Below the pieces are notes generated by a model that saw nothing but the letters and a program-made list of their open reading frames with translations, was not told where the DNA came from and searched no databases. DNA of 9,045 nt from Alistipes sp. (GTDB lineage: Bacteria > Bacteroidota > Bacteroidia > Bacteroidales > Rikenellaceae): NCBI GenBank assembly GCA_017391435.1, contig JAFOYS010000199.1, positions 1 to 9,045 of the forward strand. The letters are read 5' to 3'. Positions 1 through 5,750 of the stretch are shown here, piece after piece. How positions within the stretch are numbered: the first letter of the stretch is position 1; each line of letters begins with the position of its first letter. The position numbers and the translations under genes were made by a program.

Positions 1-27
1 AGCTGTGGCTACTCTAAGTGCGGTTAG
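1..27 (+). CDS. C-terminal end of an upstream gene, possibly B12-dependent ribonucleotide reductase (partial)
   Basis: Frame 1 reads SCGYSKCG and then a TAG stop at 25-27. Twenty bases later comes an intrinsic terminator, as expected at the end of a real gene. A Cys pair in a CGYSKC context at the very C-terminus is what I recall for adenosylcobalamin-dependent (class II) ribonucleotide reductases of this phylum, where C-terminal cysteines re-reduce the active site. Only eight residues are visible, so the family name is an inference. Any protein with a C-terminal zinc-ribbon-like or redox Cys pair would fit. Confidence 0.4.
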   Translation, partial: SCGYSKCG

Positions 28-46
28 TAGATTGAAAACTCTCTAT

Positions 47-84
47 ATAGAGCCCTTTTACGCAAGTGATTGGGCTCTATTTTT
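47..84 (+). terminator. Rho-independent terminator of the gene upstream of ackA
   Basis: A perfect 9-bp stem, ATAGAGCCC at 47-55 with GGGCTCTAT at 72-80, encloses a 16-base loop. The T run 80-84 follows directly. The opposite strand has no U run after the stem, so it acts on the + strand. It separates the gene ending at 27 from the ackA promoter. Confidence 0.8.
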
Positions 85-123
85 GTATTATTGAGCTATA
101 AGAGAAAACCTTTATCTTAAAAT

Positions 124-154
124 TTTGAATCTTGAAATGTTTTAGTTAACTTTG
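124..154 (+). promoter_or_regulatory. Bacteroidota-type promoter of ackA-ptb
   Basis: TTTG at 124-127 (-33 box), a 19-base spacer, then TAACTTTG at 147-154, a perfect match to the TAnnTTTG -7 consensus of the phylum. Transcription should start near 160, giving an A/T-rich leader of about 20-25 bases without a Shine-Dalgarno site. Confidence 0.75.
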
Positions 155-183
155 CGAGTTAGTAACAAATTTAATAAAAAGAT

Positions 184-1386
184 ATGGTTATTTTAGTTCT
201 GAACTGTGGAAGTTCTTCAATTAAGTATCAGGTGATTGACATCTGTGATTCTGGACACTCTTTGCTCGCAAAGGGTATTGTTGAGCGTATTGGCCTTGCT
301 GAGGGTGATCTTACTCACAAGCCTGTTGGCAAGGATGTCTTCCGCCTCCATCAGCCTATTGCTGATCACACAACAGGTATTCGTCTTGTTCTTGACGCGC
401 TTACAGATGCTACTCACGGCGTTATCTCATCTTTGGACGAGGTTAAGGCTGTAGGTCATCGCGTAGCTCACGGTGGTGAGTTCTTTGCTCAGAGCTGTGT
501 AGTTACTGAGGATGTTAAGGAGAAGATTCGCTCACTCTTTGAGATTGCTCCGCTGCACAACCCTGCAAACCTTGAGGGTATCCTCTCTATTGAGAAGGTG
601 CTTCCAGCTGTAAAGCAGGTGGCAGTATTTGATACCTCTTTCCACCAGACAATTGAGCCTATTAACTACCTCTATGCTCTGCCATATGAGTACTATGAGA
701 AGTATCGCGTTCGCCGTTATGGTTTCCACGGTACAAGCCACCAGTTTGTAGCTAAGGTTGGTGCTGCTCTTACAGGTCTTGAGCTTGAAAATTCAAAGAT
801 TATCACTTGCCACATTGGTAACGGTGCCTCTGTTACTGCAATTAAGGATGGCAAGAGTGTCTGCACATCTATGGGCTTCTCTCCAGTAGACGGTCTTGTT
901 ATGGGTACCCGCTGCGGCGATGTAGACCCTTCTGCGCTCCTCTTTATTGCAGATAAGGAGGGTATGAATCTTGCAGATATCAACAATATGATCAACAAGC
1001 GCTCAGGTGTTGAGGGCCTGTCTGGCATCTCAAGCGATATGCGTGATATTGACGATGCTTACGATGCAGGTAACCCACGCGCTATTGTTGCTCGTGACCT
1101 CTACTACGACCGTGTACGCCAGTATATTGGCAAGTATGCTGCGCTGATGGGTGGCGTAGACCTTATTATCTTCACAGGTGGTGTTGGTGAGAACTCTTGG
1201 GATCTTCGTGCTCGTGCTACTATGGGTCTGGAGTTTATGGGTGTTGAGATTAACGATGCAGTAAACCGTCCAACTCGTGGTACTGACACTATTATCTCTA
1301 CAGAGAACTCTAAGGTTAAGGTGGCGGTTATTGCTACAAACGAGGAGTTGGTAATTGCAACAGATACATATAACTTAACAAAATAG
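184..1386 (+). CDS. ackA: Acetate kinase
   Basis: Cytosolic acetate kinase of the ASKHA fold, which interconverts acetyl-phosphate plus ADP and acetate plus ATP; in a fermenter this is the ATP-yielding last step. The 400 residues match the family length. The N-terminal phosphate-binding motif NCGSSSIK is at 7-14, GHRVAHGGE at 91-99 supplies the substrate Arg (R93), FHGTSH at 181-186 has the active-site His (H182), and GTRCGDVDP at 241-249 has R243. GGVGEN is at 332-337, and the C-terminal NEEL motif (386-389) carries the metal/phosphate-binding Glu. Butyrate kinases are shorter (about 355 residues) and begin differently, so acetate kinase is favoured; propionate use cannot be excluded. The ATG at 184 sits 29 bases after a good -7 box, and ptb begins 8 bases after the stop. 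Confidence 0.95.
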   Translation: MVILVLNCGSSSIKYQVIDICDSGHSLLAKGIVERIGLAEGDLTHKPVGKDVFRLHQPIADHTTGIRLVLDALTDATHGVISSLDEVKAVGHRVAHGGEFFAQSCVVTEDVKEKIRSLFEIAPLHNPANLEGILSIEKVLPAVKQVAVFDTSFHQTIEPINYLYALPYEYYEKYRVRRYGFHGTSHQFVAKVGAALTGLELENSKIITCHIGNGASVTAIKDGKSVCTSMGFSPVDGLVMGTRCGDVDPSALLFIADKEGMNLADINNMINKRSGVEGLSGISSDMRDIDDAYDAGNPRAIVARDLYYDRVRQYIGKYAALMGGVDLIIFTGGVGENSWDLRARATMGLEFMGVEINDAVNRPTRGTDTIISTENSKVKVAVIATNEELVIATDTYNLTK

Positions 1387-1394
1387 AAATAATA

Positions 1395-2297
1395 ATGAGA
1401 CATTTACAAGAGATAGTAGAGGCTGCAAAGGTTCGCGGTAGAAAGCGCCTTGCAGTGGCTTATGGTCAGGATACTCACACTATTGAGGCAGTTTATGATG
1501 CCTATCAGGAGGGTCTTGTAGAGCCTATTCTTTATGGTGACCGTGTTGTTATTGAGCAGGCTTGCAATGAGCTCAATATTGACAGTGCTGTTTTCCAGAT
1601 TATTGATGAGAAGAACGATGCTAAGGCTGCAAGGTTGGCTGTAACAGCAGTGGCTACAGGTGAGGCAGATGTGCTTATGAAGGGTACACTCTCAACAGAT
1701 AAGTATATGCGCGCAATCCTTAACAAGGAGGCTGGTCTCTGCCCTCCAAAGACAGTTCTTACTCACATCTCAGTGTTTGAGTGGGCTGGTTACCATAAGC
1801 TCCTTCTTGCTTCTGATATTGCAATTATTCCACTGCCAGACTTCAAGCAGAAGCAGGCTCTTATCGGTTATATTGCTAAGGTGGCAAAGAGCCTTGAGAT
1901 TGAGACTCCAAAGATTGCTTGCGTGGCAGCTATGGAGTTGGTAAACCCAAATATTCTTGCTATGACTGAGGCTGCTATCCTCTCAAAGATGGCAGATCGT
2001 GGTCAGTTCGGTGATGTTGTTGTTGATGGTCCACTTTCACTCGATGTATCACTCTTTAAGGAGGTTGCAGAGCATAAGAAGGTTAAGGGCTCAGCAGTTG
2101 CTGGTGATGTAGATGCGCTTCTATTCCCTAATATTGAGGCTGGAAATGTATTCTTCAAGTCTGTAACACACCTTGCTGGTGGTGAGATTGCTGCAATCGT
2201 TATGGGTGCTAATGCCCCTTGCGTGCTTACATCTCGCGGTGACTCTCCTGCATCTAAGAAGTACTCTATTGCCCTTGCTTGTCTGCAGGCACGATAG
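1395..2297 (+). CDS. ptb: Phosphate butyryltransferase-type phosphate acyltransferase
   Basis: Phosphate acyltransferase (PTA/PTB family) that swaps CoA for phosphate on a short-chain acyl-CoA, giving the acyl-phosphate used by the kinase encoded just upstream. Its 300 residues equal the length of clostridial Ptb, and the sequence follows that subfamily throughout: AVAYGQD at 20-26, ADVLMKG at 91-97, ILNKEAGL at 108-115, LSKMADRGQ at 196-204, VDGPLSLD at 210-217, FPNIEAGN at 244-251 and VLTSRGDS at 277-284. Classical Pta is usually 320 residues or longer. The substrate (acetyl-, propionyl- or butyryl-CoA) cannot be read from sequence; the acetate kinase partner argues that acetyl-CoA is at least one. 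It lies 8 bases after ackA and is followed 12 bases later by a strong terminator, so the two form a compact operon. Confidence 0.88.
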   Translation: MRHLQEIVEAAKVRGRKRLAVAYGQDTHTIEAVYDAYQEGLVEPILYGDRVVIEQACNELNIDSAVFQIIDEKNDAKAARLAVTAVATGEADVLMKGTLSTDKYMRAILNKEAGLCPPKTVLTHISVFEWAGYHKLLLASDIAIIPLPDFKQKQALIGYIAKVAKSLEIETPKIACVAAMELVNPNILAMTEAAILSKMADRGQFGDVVVDGPLSLDVSLFKEVAEHKKVKGSAVAGDVDALLFPNIEAGNVFFKSVTHLAGGEIAAIVMGANAPCVLTSRGDSPASKKYSIALACLQAR

Positions 2298-2309
2298 TAA
2301 GTTTTATAC

Positions 2310-2356
2310 CCGCCGAAGTTGCACCTACGCTCGTGGTGGCACTTCGGCGGTTTTTT
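2310..2356 (+). terminator. Strong rho-independent terminator after ptb
   Basis: A 10-bp GC-rich stem, CCGCCGAAGT at 2310-2319 with ACTTCGGCGG at 2341-2350, is followed directly by six T (2351-2356). Inside, CACC and GGTG can form a further 4-bp stem beyond a small internal loop. It begins 12 bases after the ptb stop. Confidence 0.92.
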
Positions 2357-2370
2357 AATATGTTGGAATA

Positions 2371-2799
2371 ATGAAGATTCTGATTCTTAATGGTGCAAAC
2401 CTCAATCTTCAGGGCAAGCGTGATAGGGGAGTCTATGGCTCAGAGAGCTTTGATGAGTTTATCCCTCGCCTAAGAGCAATCTATTCGGAGATTACTGTAG
2501 ACTACTTCCAGACAAATATTGAGGGAGAGATTGTCTCAGCACTGCATAATGCTCAGGGTGTGTATGACGGCGTTCTGCTTAATGCGGGCGGGTATACTCA
2601 CACCTCTGTGGTTATTCGCGACGCAATCAGCGCTATTGATACTCCAGTGGTAGAGATTCATATCTCAAATATTGCCCAGCGTGAGGAGTTCCGCCATACT
2701 ACACTGATTGGCTCTGTGGCTATTGGTAGCATTGTAGGCTTTGGTCTTAACTCATATCTACTTGGTGTAGAGGCACTTAAGTTGCACCTTAAGCAGTAG
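2371..2799 (+). CDS. aroQ: 3-dehydroquinate dehydratase, type II
   Basis: Type II dehydroquinase, a small dodecameric cytosolic enzyme that turns 3-dehydroquinate into 3-dehydroshikimate in the shikimate pathway. The 142 residues are normal for the family. The residues expected at the active site are present: N10, R17, catalytic Y22 (in VYG), N71 and H77 (in NAGGYTH), E95 and H97 (in EIHISN), and R108 (in EEFRH). The N-terminal motif is divergent: NGANLNLQGKRDR replaces the usual NGPNLNLLGxREP, although the catalytic Arg and Tyr are kept. The start lies only 14 bases beyond the ptb terminator, leaving no room for a separate promoter. The flippase gene follows after 3 bases. No other shikimate gene is in view. 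Confidence 0.93.
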   Translation: MKILILNGANLNLQGKRDRGVYGSESFDEFIPRLRAIYSEITVDYFQTNIEGEIVSALHNAQGVYDGVLLNAGGYTHTSVVIRDAISAIDTPVVEIHISNIAQREEFRHTTLIGSVAIGSIVGFGLNSYLLGVEALKLHLKQ

Positions 2800-2802
2800 T
2801 CT

Positions 2803-4254
2803 ATGGCTGAGCAGTTGAGAGATAAGGTGGCGGTTGGCGTGGTGTGGAGCGTGGCTGAAAAACTCGGCTCTATGCTTATGCAGATGGTTGTAAGCATTGT
2901 CGTTGCGCGAATGCTTATGCCAGAGGACTTCGGTGTGCTTGCTATTCTTACATTCTTTGCTGCTCTGATGGTCGTCGTTGTCGATAGCGGATTCTCGCAG
3001 ACACTTATCCGCAAGAGCTCTCCGACTGATAATGACTACAAGTCGGTATTTCTCTTTAATGTCGTAACATCTGTAGTGCTCTATGTAGCAATGACGGCAC
3101 TCAGTCCGGCTATTGCTTCGTACTATGACTTGCCGGTTATTACAAAGATAGCCCCTGTGCTATTTCTTATGTTGCCTGTAAACGCGCTCTGCGTTATTCA
3201 GAACACAATCTTTGCCCGACAGTTCCGCTTTGCAACGCTCTCTCGTATCAACTTCAGCTCTGCTGCACTTGCCGGTGTTGCCGCTATAGTTATGGCCTGG
3301 TCTGGTTTTGGCGTGTGGAGCCTTGTTGCTCAGCGACTTGTGCAGGTGACTGTCAAGGCCGCTCTGCTCTGGTGGCGCGGTGAGTGGAGGCTGCAGGGAG
3401 AGTTTGATAAGTCGGCTCTGGGCGCTATGAGCGGATTCTCGTTCCGCTTGATGGGTACAGATATCATTTCGTATCTATACAACAATATCTCGCAACTCTT
3501 TATCGGCAAAATCTACTCTGCATCAACTCTGGGATACTACAATCAGGCACAGAAACTAAAGGAGCTTCCGGTAACCTCTGTCGTTCAGTCGTTCCAGAGT
3601 GTTACATATCCGGCTCTTGCAAATGTTAAGGATAATAAGCAGAAGTTTGCAGATAGCTACCTGCGCGTGTTGGCAATCACTGCGGCAGTCATTGCGCCAA
3701 TTATGGTGGGTATGGTGGCCGTTGCAGATGATATGTTTATGTTGCTACTCGGTGAGCGATGGATGCCTACAGTGCCATATTTTAAGATTCTCTCGTTAGC
3801 AGGTCTCTTCTATCCTATATCTATGATTGCCTATAATGTGCTTAAGGTCGCTGGTGATGGTAAGGTGATTCTCTCTCTGGAGGTGGTCAAGAAGGTTATT
3901 ATGACAATCATTCTTGCCGTTACTATCCCGCACTCTGTTGTGGCCATTGCTTGGGGTATGGTCGTTATGGCGGTTGTGGAGTTTGCACTTAATGCAGCCT
4001 TTTCGCTCAGATTTGCACAGCTGAGAGTCTCTGACTTGTTTTTTACGCTGCTGCCTATAGCTCTACTTACGGTTGTAATGTTTGTTGCTGTTCGCGCTGT
4101 AGGACTCTATACTGCCCACTTGCAGATTTTTGTAAGATTTGTGGTGCAGATTGCCGTAGGTGTCTTTGTATATTGCGCTGGAGCAATAATCTTCAGAGTG
4201 AACTTTGTAAAGGATATCCTTCAGTCTCTACAGCGAATAGTATCTAAAAGGTAG
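2803..4254 (+). CDS. Wzx/WzxC-type polysaccharide flippase (MOP superfamily)
   Basis: Inner-membrane protein of the polysaccharide/lipopolysaccharide flippase family, thought to move undecaprenyl-linked sugar units across the membrane. The 483 residues carry many hydrophobic segments, roughly 12-14 helices, in two halves. Family-like motifs are ARMLMPEDFGVLA (35-47), DSGFSQTLIRK (61-71), YNQAQKLKELP (246-256) and LGERWMPTVPYFKIL (316-330), followed by LAGLFYPI (332-339). The last residues are basic (SKR), consistent with a cytosolic tail. It starts 3 bases after aroQ, so the two are probably co-transcribed. There is no glycosyltransferase or polymerase nearby, so the substrate (capsule, O-antigen, exopolysaccharide or other lipid-linked glycan) is unknown. 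Its stop codon abuts that of the opposing division gene. Confidence 0.88.
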   Translation: MAEQLRDKVAVGVVWSVAEKLGSMLMQMVVSIVVARMLMPEDFGVLAILTFFAALMVVVVDSGFSQTLIRKSSPTDNDYKSVFLFNVVTSVVLYVAMTALSPAIASYYDLPVITKIAPVLFLMLPVNALCVIQNTIFARQFRFATLSRINFSSAALAGVAAIVMAWSGFGVWSLVAQRLVQVTVKAALLWWRGEWRLQGEFDKSALGAMSGFSFRLMGTDIISYLYNNISQLFIGKIYSASTLGYYNQAQKLKELPVTSVVQSFQSVTYPALANVKDNKQKFADSYLRVLAITAAVIAPIMVGMVAVADDMFMLLLGERWMPTVPYFKILSLAGLFYPISMIAYNVLKVAGDGKVILSLEVVKKVIMTIILAVTIPHSVVAIAWGMVVMAVVEFALNAAFSLRFAQLRVSDLFFTLLPIALLTVVMFVAVRAVGLYTAHLQIFVRFVVQIAVGVFVYCAGAIIFRVNFVKDILQSLQRIVSKR

Positions 4255-4563
4255 CTATTTTATCTTGTAGACCTGCTCGTTTTCTCGTTGCATATTGTAC
4301 CTCTCACGGGCATACTGCTCAAGGTACTCGTCGTACTGCAGACGGTGGATTATTGTGCTGTCTGCTTCAATCTGTTTTTTGTACTGATTGTGAAGTCTTG
4401 TCAGACGGTTTATCTCTCGCTTAGAGCGGATGATGCTCCACGCAGACTGAATGATAAAAAATAGGGTTAGGGCAGAGATGACAATAGTAATGATGCGCCA
4501 AAAGAGTAGTGACGCATCTGAAACTATATTACCTAAAAATCCCCACTTCTTACCCTTTGCCAT
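4255..4563 (-). CDS. ftsB: FtsB/DivIC-like cell division protein (septum formation initiator family)
   Basis: A 102-residue bitopic membrane protein. A short basic N-terminus (MAKGKKW) precedes one transmembrane helix at about 22-42, then a charged, probably coiled-coil stretch at about 45-76. The C-terminus, YLEQYARERYNMQRENEQVY (80-99), follows the family pattern of an ARE-Y-M core and a final E-x-VY. Such proteins join the FtsL/FtsQ (DivIB) complex that activates septal peptidoglycan synthesis. The start is the ATG at 4563, which shares its A with the TAA stop of queE (TAATG), a typical sign of translational coupling. An in-frame ATG 45 bases upstream, within queE, is less likely. Whether it is the FtsB or FtsL-type partner cannot be told, so the symbol is provisional. 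Confidence 0.83.
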   Translation of the reverse strand: MAKGKKWGFLGNIVSDASLLFWRIITIVISALTLFFIIQSAWSIIRSKREINRLTRLHNQYKKQIEADSTIIHRLQYDEYLEQYARERYNMQRENEQVYKIK

Positions 4564-5189
4564 TATGGTATGTGCATATATTTGTGACTCTGTATAGAGA
4601 TGCTCCACTGCGGGTTGTTCTTTGCATACTCCACAATGCTGCTCATAATCTCATTTGATCGGCTCCACTCTGGCTGTAGGTAGAGTAGACACTCCTTAGA
4701 GACCTTTGCTGCATTGCTCTCTGCCCACTCAAAGTCCTCCTCGGTTTCAATAATAACCTTCAACTCATCGGCACGCGAGAAGGCCTGCTCTAAAGGTGGC
4801 TGCTTGCGCTTTGGCGAGAGACATACCCAGTCAAAGTGGCCACTGAAGGGGTGTGAACCTGATGTCTCAAGGAAAATCTTAAGCCCCTCTGCGTGTAGGC
4901 GCGTGGTTAGCGGCTCAAGAGGGTAGAGCAGTGGCTCACCGCCCGTAATTACTATAGACTGTGCCTTGCAGGCAACAGCGCGCTCAACAACCACGCTCAT
5001 ATCTGTAGGTGGAAAGAGTTTTGGATTCCAAGTGTACTTTGCATCGCACCACTTGCAACCAACATCGCAACCGCCAAGGCGTATAAAATAGGCGGGCTTA
5101 CCAGTATGGAAGCCCTCGCCCTGTATTGTATAGAAATCCTCTACTAATGGCAGTAGTTTTCCGCCCTGTAGTACCTCGTTGTTATTCAT
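4563..5189 (-). CDS. queE: 7-carboxy-7-deazaguanine synthase (radical SAM, queuosine pathway)
   Basis: Radical SAM enzyme that rearranges 6-carboxy-tetrahydropterin to 7-carboxy-7-deazaguanine, a step toward preQ0 and queuosine in tRNA. Counting from the ATG at 5189 (208 residues), YTIQGEGFHTG lies at 20-30 and the 4Fe-4S motif CDVGCKWC at 41-48 (Cys 41, 45, 48, CX3CX2C). The SAM-contacting ITGGEPLL is at 81-88, ETSGS at 108-112, CLSPKRK at 123-129 and the C-terminal QSHKYMHIP end of the family is present. Another ATG at 5201 would add four residues. I prefer 5189 because it overlaps the hpt stop by just 8 bases (ATGAATAA). No queC, queD or preQ1 riboswitch is visible, so other pathway genes lie elsewhere. 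Confidence 0.92.
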   Translation of the reverse strand: MNNNEVLQGGKLLPLVEDFYTIQGEGFHTGKPAYFIRLGGCDVGCKWCDAKYTWNPKLFPPTDMSVVVERAVACKAQSIVITGGEPLLYPLEPLTTRLHAEGLKIFLETSGSHPFSGHFDWVCLSPKRKQPPLEQAFSRADELKVIIETEEDFEWAESNAAKVSKECLLYLQPEWSRSNEIMSSIVEYAKNNPQWSISIQSHKYMHIP

Positions 5190-5727
5190 TGTCAAGGACA
5201 TAGATGTCTTTTAGTCCGCGACCAACCTGGTCGTAGTCAAGGCCGTAGCCTACGATAAACTCGTTGCCAATCTCCATTGCAACATACTTTATCTTACGGT
5301 CGTAGAGGTGCTTCTCTGGCTTGTAGAATAGAGTACAAACCTCAACACTTGCTGGATTGAGTGACTCAAGGTAGCTGACCATATGCTCAATGCTGTGGCC
5401 AGTCTCTACAATATCCTCCACAAGGATTATATCGCGACCTGTGATGTCAAAGTCAATGCCGAGCTTGCGCTCAACATTACCTGTAGACTGAGTTCCCTGA
5501 TAAGATGACACCTGCATAAAGGTCATCTCGTTTGTAAATGTAACTTTTCGTACAAGATCCGAGAGAAATACTACAGCGCCGCACAATACACCCACAAAAA
5601 TCGGTGGCTTTGCTGCTGTGGCATAGTCGTTATTCAGTCGCTGAGCAACTGCAGCTACTGCACGGTCAATCTCCTCTGCAGAAATCATCACCTTAAAGGT
5701 GCGATCTAATAGTTTAACCTTATCCAT
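5182..5727 (-). CDS. hpt: Hypoxanthine (-guanine) phosphoribosyltransferase
   Basis: Cytosolic purine salvage enzyme that joins hypoxanthine or guanine to PRPP, giving IMP or GMP. The 181 residues are typical of the bacterial family. Motifs in order: FVGVLCGAVVF at 44-54 (PPi loop), SSYQGTQSTGNV at 74-85 (flexible active-site loop), IILVEDIVETGHS at 100-112 (PRPP loop) and KYVAMEIGNEFIVGYGLDYD at 147-166 (purine pocket with the metal-binding Asp). The PRPP loop has Glu at 108 where the family has Asp (VEDIxDTG), the position of the proposed catalytic base. The other motif residues are intact, so I still call it functional. It begins 23 bases after the rluB stop, with no promoter signature in the gap, and its end overlaps queE by 8 bases; it is probably part of the same operon. 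Confidence 0.93.
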   Translation of the reverse strand: MDKVKLLDRTFKVMISAEEIDRAVAAVAQRLNNDYATAAKPPIFVGVLCGAVVFLSDLVRKVTFTNEMTFMQVSSYQGTQSTGNVERKLGIDFDITGRDIILVEDIVETGHSIEHMVSYLESLNPASVEVCTLFYKPEKHLYDRKIKYVAMEIGNEFIVGYGLDYDQVGRGLKDIYVLDNE

Positions 5728-5750
5728 TTGGGTTGTTTGTTATTTGGGTG

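Noticed and set aside
717..1028. 103-codon antisense open frame within ackA
   Set aside because: Shadow of the strongly codon-biased ackA gene; no promoter or protein family support.
4564..4608. Upstream ATG for the division protein at 4608
   Set aside because: It lies within the queE coding region; the ATG at 4563 makes the usual TAATG junction and gives a short basic N-terminus before the helix.
5190..5201. queE start at 5201
   Set aside because: Possible, but it overlaps hpt by 20 bases and adds four residues with no family match; 5189 gives a compact 8-base overlap.
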